From positions 1 to 50,689 of the forward strand of contig JABARS010000026.1 in NCBI GenBank assembly GCA_019187085.1: 50,689 bases of DNA. Reading direction: 5' to 3'. This document shows, piece by piece, positions 9,186-19,347 of this stretch. This DNA comes from Pseudorhodoplanes sp. (lineage in GTDB: Bacteria > Pseudomonadota > Alphaproteobacteria > Rhizobiales > Xanthobacteraceae). Position 1 is the first letter of the stretch, and each line of letters starts with the position of its first letter. Made by a program: the position numbers and the translations under genes. The notes under the pieces are model-generated. The model saw only the letters and a list, made by a program, of their open reading frames with translations, did no database searches and was not told the DNA's origin.

Positions 9186-10511
9186 ATGCGCATTGCCATG
9201 ATCGGCTCCGGATATGTGGGGCTCGTCTCCGGAGCCTGTTTTGCCGATTTCGGCCACCATGTGGTCTGCGTCGATACCGACCGCAACAAGATCGAAAGCC
9301 TCCGACGCGGCGAAATGCCGATCTACGAGCCTGGCCTCGGCGAGCTTGTGACGCGCAATGTTGCGCAGGAGCGGCTGTCGTTCTCAACCGACCTGAAATC
9401 TGCCGTCAACGGCGCCGACGCCGTGTTCGTCGCGGTCGGCACCCCCTCGCGCCGCGGCGACGGCCATGCCGACCTCACTTACGTCCATGCCGCGGCGCGC
9501 GACATCGCGGCGGCGCTGAGCGGCTTCACCGTGATCGTGACCAAATCCACCGTCCCGGTCGGCACCGGCGACGAGGTCGAGCGCATCGTGCGCGAGGCGC
9601 GGCCGGATGCGGATTTCGCGGTGGTCTCCAATCCGGAATTCCTGCGCGAGGGCGCGGCGATCCGCGACTTCAAGCATCCCGACCGCATCGTGGTCGGCAC
9701 CGACGACGCGCGCGCGCGCGCGGTGATGGAGGAAATCTACCGTCCGCTCTACCTGAATGCGGCGCCGGTCATGGTCACCGGGCGGCGCACGGCGGAGCTG
9801 ATCAAGTACGCCGCCAACGCGTTCCTCGCCACCAAGATCACCTTCATCAACGAGATCGCCGAGCTTGCCGAGAAGGTCGGCGCCGACGTGCAGGACGTCG
9901 CGCGCGGCATCGGGCTCGACAACCGCATCGGCACCAAGTTCCTGCATGCCGGGCCCGGCTATGGCGGCTCGTGCTTTCCCAAGGACACGCTGGCGCTGAT
10001 CAAGACCGGGCAGGATTTCGAGGCGCCGCTGCGCATCGTGGAGACGGTCGCCGCCGTCAACGACCAGCGCAAGCGCGCGATGGCGCGCAAGGTGGCGGCC
10101 GCGCTCGGCGGGCAGATGCGCGGGGCGACGGTCGCCGTGCTCGGGCTCACCTTCAAGCCCAACACCGACGACATGCGCGACGCGCCTTCGATCCCGCTGA
10201 TCACCGCGCTGCAGGACATGGGCGCGCGCGTGCGCGCCTTCGATCCGGTCGGCATGGCGCAGGCCAAGCCGCTGCTGCGCGCGGTGACCTATTGCGAGGA
10301 CGCCTATGCCTGCGCCGAGAAGGCCGACGCGCTCGTGATCGTCACCGAATGGGAGCAGTTCCGCGCGCTCGATTTCCGCCGGCTCGGCGACATCATGGCG
10401 AGGAAGATCGTGGTCGACCTGCGCAACATCTATCGCGCCGACGAGATGGCGCGGCACGGATTCAGATATGTCAGCGTGGGGCGGGGGATATCCTCTGCTG
10501 GGTCCGATTGA
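9186..10511 (+). CDS. ugd: UDP-glucose 6-dehydrogenase
   Basis: A 441-residue enzyme that oxidises UDP-glucose twice with NAD+ to UDP-glucuronate, a precursor of exopolysaccharide, lipopolysaccharide and capsule sugars. The N-terminal Rossmann motif GSGYVGLVSG is at residues 7-16, TKSTVPVGT at 119-127 and NPEFLREG at 149-156. The catalytic segment GPGYGGSCFPKD carries the nucleophile Cys263, and the C-terminal UDP-binding domain has LGLTFKPNTDDMRDAPS. All catalytic parts are present. It is divergent from polA and stands before a palindromic intergenic element and hrpB. Together with the phosphomannomutase gene 5 kb away it points to surface-polysaccharide precursor supply. Confidence 0.95.
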   Translation: MRIAMIGSGYVGLVSGACFADFGHHVVCVDTDRNKIESLRRGEMPIYEPGLGELVTRNVAQERLSFSTDLKSAVNGADAVFVAVGTPSRRGDGHADLTYVHAAARDIAAALSGFTVIVTKSTVPVGTGDEVERIVREARPDADFAVVSNPEFLREGAAIRDFKHPDRIVVGTDDARARAVMEEIYRPLYLNAAPVMVTGRRTAELIKYAANAFLATKITFINEIAELAEKVGADVQDVARGIGLDNRIGTKFLHAGPGYGGSCFPKDTLALIKTGQDFEAPLRIVETVAAVNDQRKRAMARKVAAALGGQMRGATVAVLGLTFKPNTDDMRDAPSIPLITALQDMGARVRAFDPVGMAQAKPLLRAVTYCEDAYACAEKADALVIVTEWEQFRALDFRRLGDIMARKIVVDLRNIYRADEMARHGFRYVSVGRGISSAGSD

Positions 10512-10515
10512 GCTG

Positions 10516-10651
10516 TCGTCCCGGATGCGATGCAGCGTGAGCGCGTCGGCGCGAACGGTGCACCGCTGATCCGGGACCGTCAGATCCATCGAGCGATCCC
10601 GGTTCTGCAGCGCATCGCTTCGTTTCGCTTCGTGCTGCGCCCGGGATGACG
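10516..10651. repeat. Composite palindromic intergenic repeat
   Basis: The 156 bp between ugd and hrpB are nearly filled by an element bounded by CGTCCCGGATGCGATGCAGC and, near its end, GCTGCGCCCGGGATGACG, which are imperfect inverted copies. Internal copies of TCCGGGA and GCATCGC pair with each other. The style is that of the CGTCCCGG...CCGGGATGACG repeats scattered through Bradyrhizobium-like genomes. It could also act as the ugd terminator. Confidence 0.7.
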
Positions 10652-10667
10652 GCGGGAAAAGCCAGGC

Positions 10668-13250
10668 ATGGTTGCCATCAACTCACCCCTCCCCATCGAC
10701 GACGCGCTGCCGCGGCTCACTGCGGCGCTCGCTGCGCATAACGCCGCCGTCCTCGTCGCTCCGCCCGGCGCCGGCAAGACCACGCGCGTGCCGCTCGTGC
10801 TGGCGCAGGAGCCCTGGGCGCGGGAGCGCCGCATCATCGTGCTCGAGCCGCGCCGGCTTGCCGCGCGCGCGGCGGCCGAGCGCATGGCCGCGATGCTCGG
10901 CGAGAAGCTCGGCGCCACGGTCGGCCTGCGCGTGCGGTTCGGCTCGAAAGTCTCGCGCGTGACGCGCATCGAGGTCGTCACTGAGGGCATCTTCACGCGG
11001 CTCGTGCTCGACGATCCGGAGCTTGCGGGCGTCGCCGCGATCTTGTTCGACGAATTCCACGAACGCTCGCTCGACGCCGATCTCGGGCTCGCGCTTGCGC
11101 TCGACGTGCAGCGCGGCCTGCGTGAGGACCTGAAAATCCTCGTCATGTCGGCGACGCTCGACGGCGCGCGCGTGGCGAGGCTCATCGGCGATGCGCCGGT
11201 CGTCGAGAGCGAAGGGCGCGCCTTCCCGGTCGAGACGCGTCATCTCGGGCGCGATCCGCGCGCGCCGGTGGAGCGTCAGGTCGCCGACGCCGTCCTGCGC
11301 GCGTTGCGCGCCGATCCGGGCTCGGTGCTCGCCTTCCTGCCCGGCGCGGGCGAAATCCGCCGCGCCGAGCAATTGCTGCGCGAGCGCGTCGACGATCCAG
11401 CGGTTGACATCGTCGCGCTCTATGGCGCGCTCGAGGCCGGCGTGCAGGACCGCGCGATCGCGCCGGCGCCGCCCGGCCGCCGCAAGGTGGTGCTCGCGAC
11501 CTCGATCGCGGAGACCTCGATCACCATCGACGGCGTGCGCATCGTGGTCGATTCCGGGCTTGCGCGCGTGCCGCGTTACGAGCCCGATGTCGGCGTCACG
11601 CGGCTCGAAACGGTGCGCGTCTCGCGCGCCGCCGCCGACCAGCGGCGCGGCCGCGCCGGACGCACCGAGCCCGGCGTCTGCTACCGGCTGTGGGACGAGC
11701 CGGAGACCGCGAGCCTCGAGCCGTTCGCGCGGCCGGAAATCCTGGCCGCCGACCTGTCGTCCTTCGCGCTCGATCTCGCGCAATGGGGCGTCGCCGATCC
11801 CGTGACGCTGTCGTTCCTCGATCCGCCGCCGGCGGCCGCCTTCACCGAAGCGTGCGCGCTGCTGCGCGAGCTTGATGCGCTCGATGCCGACGGGCGCATC
11901 ACGCAGGAGGGCCGGCAACTGCGCGCGCTGCCGCTGCCGCCGCGGCTTGCGCGCATGCTGGTCGATGCTGGCCGGGCAGGCGCGGGCGAGAAGGCCGCGT
12001 TCATCGCCGCGATCCTTAGCGAACGTGGGCTCGGCGGCAACGATCCCGATCTTGCGCATCGGCTCGACCAGTTCGCGCGCGACCGCGCGCGCCGCGCGGA
12101 GGAGGCGCGCCGCATGGCGGCAAGGTGGGCGGACCAGGCGCCCGGCACTCACTCTCCACTCACGCGCGACGCGCGTGACGGGGAGGGTCGGCGAGTGGGA
12201 GGCAAACCGGATTCACCAAAAGACCCCCCCATCCCCAGCCCCTCCCCGCCGCTCGCCGCGTTCGTGGGGGGAGGGGAGTTGTCGCCCGGTGTGATCCTCT
12301 CGCTCGCCTATCCGGATCGCGTTGCGAAAAACCGCGGCGGCGGAAACGGACAATTCCTGCTCGCCAACGGGCGTGGCGCGGCGGTGGATGCCGCATCCTC
12401 GCTTGCGCGCGAGCCTTTCATCGTGGTCGCCGAATTGACCGGTGCCGCCGCGCAGGGCCGCATCCTGCTGGCCGCGCCCATTACGATGGCGGAGATCGAG
12501 GCGCGCTTCGGCGAACGCATCGCAAGCCGCGCCGATGTCGTGTTCGATGCGGCAAGCGCAAGCCTGCGCGGCCGCAAGGGCCGGCGGCTCGGTGCGCTGA
12601 CATTCTCCGAGCAGGCGGTGCCGGTGACGCCCGATGCCGGGACGGCGCGCATCCTGTGCCAGGGCCTTGTGCGGCTCGGCCTCGACCGCCTGCCGTGGAG
12701 CAGGGCGCTGCGGCAATGGCGCGACCGCGAGATGTTCCTGCGCCGCGCCGAAGGCGAGGAATGGCCCGATCTGTCCGACGCGGCGCTCGCCGCAACGGCG
12801 GACGAATGGCTGACGCCGCTGCTCCACGACAAGACCGCGCTCGCCGATCTGTCAGGCGAGGAGTTCGGCGAAGCGGTGACCGCGCTGTTGCCGTGGAACC
12901 TGCGCCGCCGGCTCGACGCCGAGGCGCCGACCCATTTCGAGGCACCGACCGGCACGCGCGTAGCCATAGACTACGAGGCGGAGGCCGGTCCCACGATCGC
13001 GATCCGCGTGCAGGAATTGTTCGGCCTCGACCGGCATCCGGCGATCGCCGGCGGGCGGGTGCCGCTCGTGGTCGAATTGCTGTCGCCCGCGCAGCGGCCG
13101 GTGCAGGTGACGCGCGATCTGCCGGGCTTCTGGCGCGGCTCCTACCAGGCGGTGAAAACCGAGCTGAAAGGCCGCTACCCGCGCCACCCCTGGCCGGACG
13201 ATCCGGTCGCCGCCGCGCCGACCCGCCGCGCCAAGCCGCGCGGGCAATAG
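10668..13250 (+). CDS. hrpB: ATP-dependent helicase HrpB
   Basis: An 860-residue DEAH/DEFH-box RNA-helicase-like protein. The Walker A motif APPGAGKTT is at 31-39, the Walker B variant DEFH at 128-131, MSATLDG follows as motif III, and QRRGRAGRTEPGVCYRLW is motif VI. The C-terminal half holds the HrpB-specific winged-helix, ratchet and HrpB_C domains (LFGLDRHPAIAGGRVPL; WPDDP near the end). The physiological role of HrpB in bacteria is poorly defined. Residues about 494-538 are a low-complexity insert encoded by palindromic DNA, between AARWADQAPG and LSPGVILSLAYPDRVA, where relatives usually pass directly from one helix to the next. The frame is kept. Confidence 0.93.
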   Translation: MVAINSPLPIDDALPRLTAALAAHNAAVLVAPPGAGKTTRVPLVLAQEPWARERRIIVLEPRRLAARAAAERMAAMLGEKLGATVGLRVRFGSKVSRVTRIEVVTEGIFTRLVLDDPELAGVAAILFDEFHERSLDADLGLALALDVQRGLREDLKILVMSATLDGARVARLIGDAPVVESEGRAFPVETRHLGRDPRAPVERQVADAVLRALRADPGSVLAFLPGAGEIRRAEQLLRERVDDPAVDIVALYGALEAGVQDRAIAPAPPGRRKVVLATSIAETSITIDGVRIVVDSGLARVPRYEPDVGVTRLETVRVSRAAADQRRGRAGRTEPGVCYRLWDEPETASLEPFARPEILAADLSSFALDLAQWGVADPVTLSFLDPPPAAAFTEACALLRELDALDADGRITQEGRQLRALPLPPRLARMLVDAGRAGAGEKAAFIAAILSERGLGGNDPDLAHRLDQFARDRARRAEEARRMAARWADQAPGTHSPLTRDARDGEGRRVGGKPDSPKDPPIPSPSPPLAAFVGGGELSPGVILSLAYPDRVAKNRGGGNGQFLLANGRGAAVDAASSLAREPFIVVAELTGAAAQGRILLAAPITMAEIEARFGERIASRADVVFDAASASLRGRKGRRLGALTFSEQAVPVTPDAGTARILCQGLVRLGLDRLPWSRALRQWRDREMFLRRAEGEEWPDLSDAALAATADEWLTPLLHDKTALADLSGEEFGEAVTALLPWNLRRRLDAEAPTHFEAPTGTRVAIDYEAEAGPTIAIRVQELFGLDRHPAIAGGRVPLVVELLSPAQRPVQVTRDLPGFWRGSYQAVKTELKGRYPRHPWPDDPVAAAPTRRAKPRGQ
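12147..12280. repeat. Palindromic element inserted in frame in hrpB
   Basis: Two inverted repeats lie inside hrpB. One is TCACGCGCG / CGCGCGTGA at 12160-12178, a perfect 9-bp stem around one base. The other pairs CCCCTCCCC (12239-12247) with GGGGAGGGG (12267-12275) across a 19-base loop. The translated product is Pro/Gly/Ser/Arg/Asp-rich and unlike the flanking helicase sequence. Both stems resemble rhizobial intergenic repeats. The exact ends are uncertain by about 10 bp. Confidence 0.75.
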
Positions 13251-13348
13251 CTTTGGCGCTTTCGCCGCAGGTGCGCCGCTCCATTTTTTCGCTTCGCCTG
13301 CCGGCGCGGGGCGGACTATACACGGGGCGGGAAGCGGGGGCTTTCAGC

Positions 13349-14584
13349 ATGGCGTTCGGGCGTGTCGCCGCAGTCGTTTTGCGGCCGTTTGCGTTGTTGG
13401 GCGAGGGTCTGGCGAAGGCGCCGTGGATCGGCTGGGCCGCCTGGATCGTGTTCTGCATCTCGATCCTGGTGCAGACCGGGCCGCGCCGCTTCGGCTCCAC
13501 CTTCGGCGTCTATCTCGACTTCGCCAGCCGCTACTGGTCGATGCAGCCGCTCTATGACGCGACCACGCTCGACGGTTTCAATTACTGGCCGGCCTCGCTG
13601 CTGCTCTATGTCCCCGTGCTGAAGCTCGATCCGACGCTCGCTGGCATGATCGTGATCGCGATCTTCGGCGCGCTCTTCACCTATGCCTGCTACCGGATCG
13701 TGGACGCGGTGATGCCGCAGGACGCGCGGCCGATCAGCGCGTTCGACGTCACCGGCCTCTTGCTGCTGATCAACATCCCGGCGGCCTGGTTCAATTTCAA
13801 ATACATCCAGGCGCAGACGCCGATGACGGCCGCCATGCTGCTCGGCGCCACCGCCATGATCGGCCGGCGCTTTAGGCCGGCGGCGCTCTGGATATTCTTC
13901 GCCGCGGTCGCAAAGCCGCTCGCCGTTGTCATGCTTCTCCTGTGCGCGGCGCTGCAGCCGCGCATGCGCTGGTGGCTCGCCGGCGGACTGGTCTTCGGTC
14001 TGCTGCTGCCGTTCGTCTTCGTCGATCCGGCCTATCTCTCCGACCAATATAAGGTGTGGGTCGCCAAGCTGACCCACATGGCGAATGTCTGGCCGAACAA
14101 CTGGCCGTTCCAGGCCGATTTCCAGACCATGCTCGATTCCGCCGGCATCGTGGTGGCGCCGCAGGTGGCGACCGGCGTCCGCGTGGTCGCAGCCCTCGGC
14201 ACGCTCGCGCTCGCCTCGCGCCTGACCGGCACCGGAAACCGGCTGGTCTTTCCGCTCGGCGTGCTGCTGCTCAGCGGCTGCTACATCACGCTGTTCGGCC
14301 CGCGCAACGAGTTCACCTCGTTCCTGGTCGTCACCCCGACCATGACGCTGCTGGCGCTGCTGCTGTTCGGGCGCAACCTCGCGGACCCACGCGGCTGGGG
14401 CCTGATTTTCGCGGTCATGATCCTCGGCTTCGCCTGGGAATTCCACTATGGGCGCTGGGTCAAGCCGCTCGTCATCACGCTGACCTATGTGTGGATGGTC
14501 TGGCTGACGCTCGACGTGCGCCGCTGGATCGAGATCGTCGGCGGCGACGGTCCTGCGCCGGGCGGCGGCAGGCCCGGTCGCTAA
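13349..14584 (+). CDS. Polytopic membrane protein, possible GT87/DUF2029-type glycosyltransferase
   Basis: A 411-residue inner-membrane protein with about 9-11 hydrophobic segments. The first extracytoplasmic loop carries YLDFASRYWSMQPLYDATTLDG before FNYWPASLLLYVPVL. This arrangement resembles the DUF2029/GT87 polyprenyl-phosphate-sugar-dependent mannosyltransferases, where an acidic residue early in that loop is catalytic. A later GPRNEFTSFLVVTPTM segment is also reminiscent. The assignment is by pattern only; a plain integral membrane protein is possible. ATG 13349 has a GCGGGGG run about eight bases upstream. A longer frame reaches back into hrpB but only as an out-of-frame shadow. Proximity to ugd and the mutase would fit glycan synthesis. 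Confidence 0.6.
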   Translation: MAFGRVAAVVLRPFALLGEGLAKAPWIGWAAWIVFCISILVQTGPRRFGSTFGVYLDFASRYWSMQPLYDATTLDGFNYWPASLLLYVPVLKLDPTLAGMIVIAIFGALFTYACYRIVDAVMPQDARPISAFDVTGLLLLINIPAAWFNFKYIQAQTPMTAAMLLGATAMIGRRFRPAALWIFFAAVAKPLAVVMLLLCAALQPRMRWWLAGGLVFGLLLPFVFVDPAYLSDQYKVWVAKLTHMANVWPNNWPFQADFQTMLDSAGIVVAPQVATGVRVVAALGTLALASRLTGTGNRLVFPLGVLLLSGCYITLFGPRNEFTSFLVVTPTMTLLALLLFGRNLADPRGWGLIFAVMILGFAWEFHYGRWVKPLVITLTYVWMVWLTLDVRRWIEIVGGDGPAPGGGRPGR

Positions 14585-14709
14585 AATTTTAGCGACTGCG
14601 TTGGCGGCGCGTTCACCGCACGCGCCAAATCGGCCGGTCTCGCAGGGGCCGTTAATCCGGCCTTTCCGGGCGCCATGATGAAGTGCGGCCGGATCGTCAG
14701 GATTGTCCG

Positions 14710-15228
14710 ATGCGGTATTTCGTCATTTTTGCAGCGCTCGCGCTGGCGGTGGCCGGCCTTCTGACGCGGATCGCCGATCGCGCGGTGCGCACGCCGGCCC
14801 CGCAGACAGCCGCCGTCGCGGTGGTGGAGCCCGCCCGCACGACGCCGTCGGCCGGTTCGCGCTCGATCACCATCCCGCGCGATGCGCGCGGGCATTTCCA
14901 GGTCGACGCCCGCGTCGACGGCCGCCGTCTCGGCTTCATGGTCGATACCGGCGCGTCCACGATCGCGCTCACCGCCAGCAACGCCAAGCGGCTCGGTATC
15001 CACCCCTCGCCGGGCGATTTCAGCGTGAACGTGCGTACCGCCAACGGCACCGTGCGGGCGGCGCCGGCCACGCTCAACATGGTCGAGGTCGGCGGTCTCG
15101 TGGTGCGCGACGTGCGCGCGCTCGTGGTGCCGGACAATGCCCTGAGCGATAACCTGCTCGGCATGTCGTTCCTGGCGAAGCTGCGCCGCTTCGAATACGC
15201 CAACGGCAAGCTCGTCCTCGAGCAATAG
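14710..15228 (+). CDS. Retropepsin-like aspartic protease, TIGR02281 type
   Basis: A 172-residue single-domain aspartic protease with an N-terminal membrane anchor (hydrophobic residues 3-18). The active-site triad appears as FMVDTGASTIALT (DTGAS at 79-83), preceded by the strand HFQVDARVDGRRLGF. The second half has LLGMSFLAKLRRFEY, the Gly-containing strand that closes the fold. Proteobacterial clan AA proteases of this type have one Asp per chain and probably act as dimers on the periplasmic face. Their substrates are unknown. ATG 14710 has AGGA seven bases upstream; GTG 14683 would add nine residues before the anchor. Confidence 0.85.
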   Translation: MRYFVIFAALALAVAGLLTRIADRAVRTPAPQTAAVAVVEPARTTPSAGSRSITIPRDARGHFQVDARVDGRRLGFMVDTGASTIALTASNAKRLGIHPSPGDFSVNVRTANGTVRAAPATLNMVEVGGLVVRDVRALVVPDNALSDNLLGMSFLAKLRRFEYANGKLVLEQ

Positions 15229-15345
15229 CCCCGATTTCTCCACGATCCCGATCTAGACGGCGCGTCGCCGTCCGCAGCCGTTTGCGGGCGCAACGCTTTA
15301 GGCTATTGCTGAGTCGCTCCCCCTGCCGGATTCCCGAGGCCCTCG

Positions 15346-16845
15346 ATGTTTCCCCGCCCCAAGCCCGTGCTTGTTCCCAACACCTACGAATACGAATCCG
15401 GCCCGATGGTGAAGCCGACCGGCTTTCGCGAGTACGACGCGCGCTGGCTGCTCGGCAAGGAAATCAACCTGATGGGCCTGCAGGCGCTCGGGCTCGGGCT
15501 CGGCACGCTGATCCACGAGATGGGCGTGCGGCCGGAGATCGTCACCGGGCACGACTTCCGCGGCTATTCGGCGTCGGTGAAGATGGCGCTGGTGTCGGGT
15601 CTGCTCGCCGCCGGCTGCAAGGTGCACGATATCGGCCTTGCGCTGTCGCCGATGGCCTATTTCGCGCAGTTCGCGCTCGACGTGCCGTGCGTGGCGATGG
15701 TCACCGCCTCCCACAACGACAATGGCTGGACCGGCGTGAAGATGGGCGCCAACCGGCCGCTTACCTTCGGGCCCGACGAGATGACGCGGCTCAAGGAGAT
15801 CGTGCTCGATGCCGCGTTCGCCCTGCGCGGCGGCGGCGCCTATGCGTTCGTGGAGAATTTCCCGCAGCGCTATATCGCCGACCTGACCAACCGTCCGAAG
15901 CTCAAGCGCCGGCTCAAGGTGCTGGCGGCGTGCGGCAACGGCACCGCCGGCGCGTTCGCCCCGCGCGTCCTGGAAGCGATCGGCTGCGAGGTGGTGCCGC
16001 TCGATTGCGATCTCGACCACACCTTCCCGAAATACAATCCCAATCCCGAAGACATGAAGATGCTGCACGCCATGCGCGACGCGGTGCTGGCGTCCGGCGC
16101 CGACGTCGGCTTCGGCTTCGACGGCGACGGCGACCGCTGCGGCGTGGTCGACAACGAGGGTGAGGAAATCTTCGCCGACAAGGTCGGCGTGATGCTGGCG
16201 CGCGACATGTCGGCGCTGCATCCGGGCGCGACCTTCGTCGTCGACGTCAAGTCGACCGGCCTGTTCGCGACCGATCCGGTGCTGCGGAAGAACGGCGCCA
16301 GGGCCGATTACTGGAAGACCGGCCATTCTTACATGAAGCGGCGGGTGAACGAGACCGGCGCACTGGTCGGCTTCGAGAAGTCGGGCCACTTCTTCTTCAA
16401 CAAGCCGTTCGGCCGCGGCTATGACGACGGGCTCGTCTCGGCGATCGCCGTCTGCGACATGCTGGAGCGCAATCCCGGCCGGAGCATGAGCGATCTGAAG
16501 AACGCGCTGCCGAAGACCTGGTCGTCGCCGACCATGTCGCCGCACTGCGACGACGAGAAGAAGTACGGCATCGTCGATCAGGTGACCCGCCACTTCGAGG
16601 CGGCGAAGCAGAAGGGCGAACCGGTCGCCGGCCAGAAGATCCGCGATCTCGTCACGGTGAACGGCGTGCGGGTGACGGTCGAGGACGGCTCCTGGGGGCT
16701 GGTGCGCGCCTCCTCCAACAAGCCCGAACTCGTCGTCGTGGTCGAGAGCCCGCAATCGGAAGCGCGTATGCGCGATATGTTCAAGGCGGTGGATGCGGTG
16801 CTGCGCACGCATCCGGAGGTCGGCGAATACAACCAGACGATCTGA
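15346..16845 (+). CDS. manB: Phosphomannomutase/phosphoglucomutase
   Basis: A 499-residue alpha-D-phosphohexomutase that interconverts the 6- and 1-phosphates of mannose or glucose, feeding GDP-mannose and UDP-glucose pools. Domain 1 has the phosphoserine loop TASHNDNGW (Ser122), domain 2 the metal loop DGDGDR (259-264), and domain 3 the sugar-binding segment GFEKSGHFFF, where the GEMSGH motif of AlgC-like enzymes normally stands. Domain 4 carries the phosphate-contacting segment LVRASSNKPELVVVVES. All parts are present and the length is slightly above the AlgC norm. With ugd it suggests surface-glycan precursor supply. Strict specificity for glucose or mannose cannot be read from the sequence. 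Confidence 0.92.
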   Translation: MFPRPKPVLVPNTYEYESGPMVKPTGFREYDARWLLGKEINLMGLQALGLGLGTLIHEMGVRPEIVTGHDFRGYSASVKMALVSGLLAAGCKVHDIGLALSPMAYFAQFALDVPCVAMVTASHNDNGWTGVKMGANRPLTFGPDEMTRLKEIVLDAAFALRGGGAYAFVENFPQRYIADLTNRPKLKRRLKVLAACGNGTAGAFAPRVLEAIGCEVVPLDCDLDHTFPKYNPNPEDMKMLHAMRDAVLASGADVGFGFDGDGDRCGVVDNEGEEIFADKVGVMLARDMSALHPGATFVVDVKSTGLFATDPVLRKNGARADYWKTGHSYMKRRVNETGALVGFEKSGHFFFNKPFGRGYDDGLVSAIAVCDMLERNPGRSMSDLKNALPKTWSSPTMSPHCDDEKKYGIVDQVTRHFEAAKQKGEPVAGQKIRDLVTVNGVRVTVEDGSWGLVRASSNKPELVVVVESPQSEARMRDMFKAVDAVLRTHPEVGEYNQTI

Positions 16846-16871
16846 TGCGGGGCTTGCTTGAGGTTGCCCTC

Positions 16872-16960
16872 CGTCATGCCCGGCTTTATGCCGGGCATCC
16901 CGATCAGGGATTCGCCGTGCTCGCTCAAGCGGGATGGCCGGGACAGGCCCGGCCATGACG
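16872..16960. repeat. Composite palindromic repeat between convergent genes
   Basis: The element is bounded by CGTCAT and ATGACG. Inside are two hairpins: ATGCCCGGC/GCCGGGCAT (16876-16898, 5-base loop) and ATGGCCGGG/CCCGGCCAT (16934-16956, 5-base loop). It separates the convergent mutase and gdhA genes and could end transcription from both sides. The style matches the CGTCATGCCCGG repeats common in Bradyrhizobium-like genomes. Confidence 0.8.
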
Positions 16961-17003
16961 ATTCAATGTAAAATTATTCCGCTGCAGGTTTCGCCCGTTC
17001 GCT

Positions 17004-18350
<1,347 letters not shown>

Positions 18351-18439
18351 TCAACCCCGTCGTTTTGAGGTCGGATAAAGGCCGGACGACCAATTTTCAA
18401 GCAGAATGCCCAATTGGCAGGCATGCCGGATCGGGATAG

Positions 18440-19300
18440 CTAGTGTGCCGCTTCCCGGAAGCTCGCACGGTAGGCATGCGCCGGATAGACGCCGAGAATC
18501 TTCATCTCGCGCGAGAAGAATTCCAGTTCCTTGAGCGCGAGCGCGACATTCTCGTCCTCGGGATGGCCCTCGATGTCGGAATAGAACATCGTGGCGAAGA
18601 AATTGCCCTCGATCATGTAACTTTCGAGCTTGGTCATGTTCACGCCGTTGGTGGCGAACCCGCCGAGCGCCTTGTAGAGCGCGGCCGGGATGTTGCGTAC
18701 CCGGAACACGAACGTGGTGACCACGGGGCCGTTGCCGCTGTCGACCCATTTCGCCTCGCGCGCCAGAACGATGAAGCGCGTGGTGTTGTGCGACTCGTCC
18801 TCGATGTTCTCGGCGAGGATGTCGAGGCCGTAGATTTCGGCGGCGAGCCGCGTTGCGATCGCGGCGCGCGATCTGTCGCCGACCTGCGCCACCTCGCGCG
18901 CGGAGCCGGCGGTGTCGGCGGCGACGACGGCCCTGACCTTGAGCTTGCGGATGATGTTGCGGCACTGGCCGAGCGCATGGACGTGGCTCTCGACGGTGCG
19001 GATGTCGGCGAGCGTCGTGCCCTTCGGCGCCAGCAATTGATGGCGCACCGGGAGAAACCATTCGGCGACGATGTGCAGGTCCGAATGCGGCATCAGGTGA
19101 TGGATGTCGGCCACGCGCCCGGCGATCGAGTTCTCGATCGGGATCATGCCGAGCGCCGCCTCGCCCCCGGAGACGGCGGCGAAGGCGTCCTCGAAGGTCG
19201 GGCAGGCGACCGGCTCATAGTCGGGATAGGCCTCGCGGCAGGCGATATGCGAGTTCGCCCCGGGCTCGCCTTGAAACACGATTTTCGGCCTTGCGCTCAT
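18440..19300 (-). CDS. pheA: Prephenate dehydratase
   Basis: A monofunctional 286-residue enzyme that decarboxylates and dehydrates prephenate to phenylpyruvate for phenylalanine synthesis. The catalytic domain spans about 5-180, with the NTTRF motif at 172-176 and the IPIENSIAGRV segment at 53-63. A C-terminal ACT domain (about 195-272) is expected to bind phenylalanine for feedback control. The usual ESRP loop of the ACT domain reads ESYM here, followed by FYSDIEGH. I believe this variant is common in alphaproteobacteria. There is no chorismate-mutase part. It starts 47 bp after kdsB, probably in one transcript. Confidence 0.95.
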   Translation of the reverse strand: MSARPKIVFQGEPGANSHIACREAYPDYEPVACPTFEDAFAAVSGGEAALGMIPIENSIAGRVADIHHLMPHSDLHIVAEWFLPVRHQLLAPKGTTLADIRTVESHVHALGQCRNIIRKLKVRAVVAADTAGSAREVAQVGDRSRAAIATRLAAEIYGLDILAENIEDESHNTTRFIVLAREAKWVDSGNGPVVTTFVFRVRNIPAALYKALGGFATNGVNMTKLESYMIEGNFFATMFYSDIEGHPEDENVALALKELEFFSREMKILGVYPAHAYRASFREAAH

Positions 19301-19347
19301 GCGGTTCCGTTACGCGCTCCGGTGCGATGTCGTCAATGTCAAAGGCG

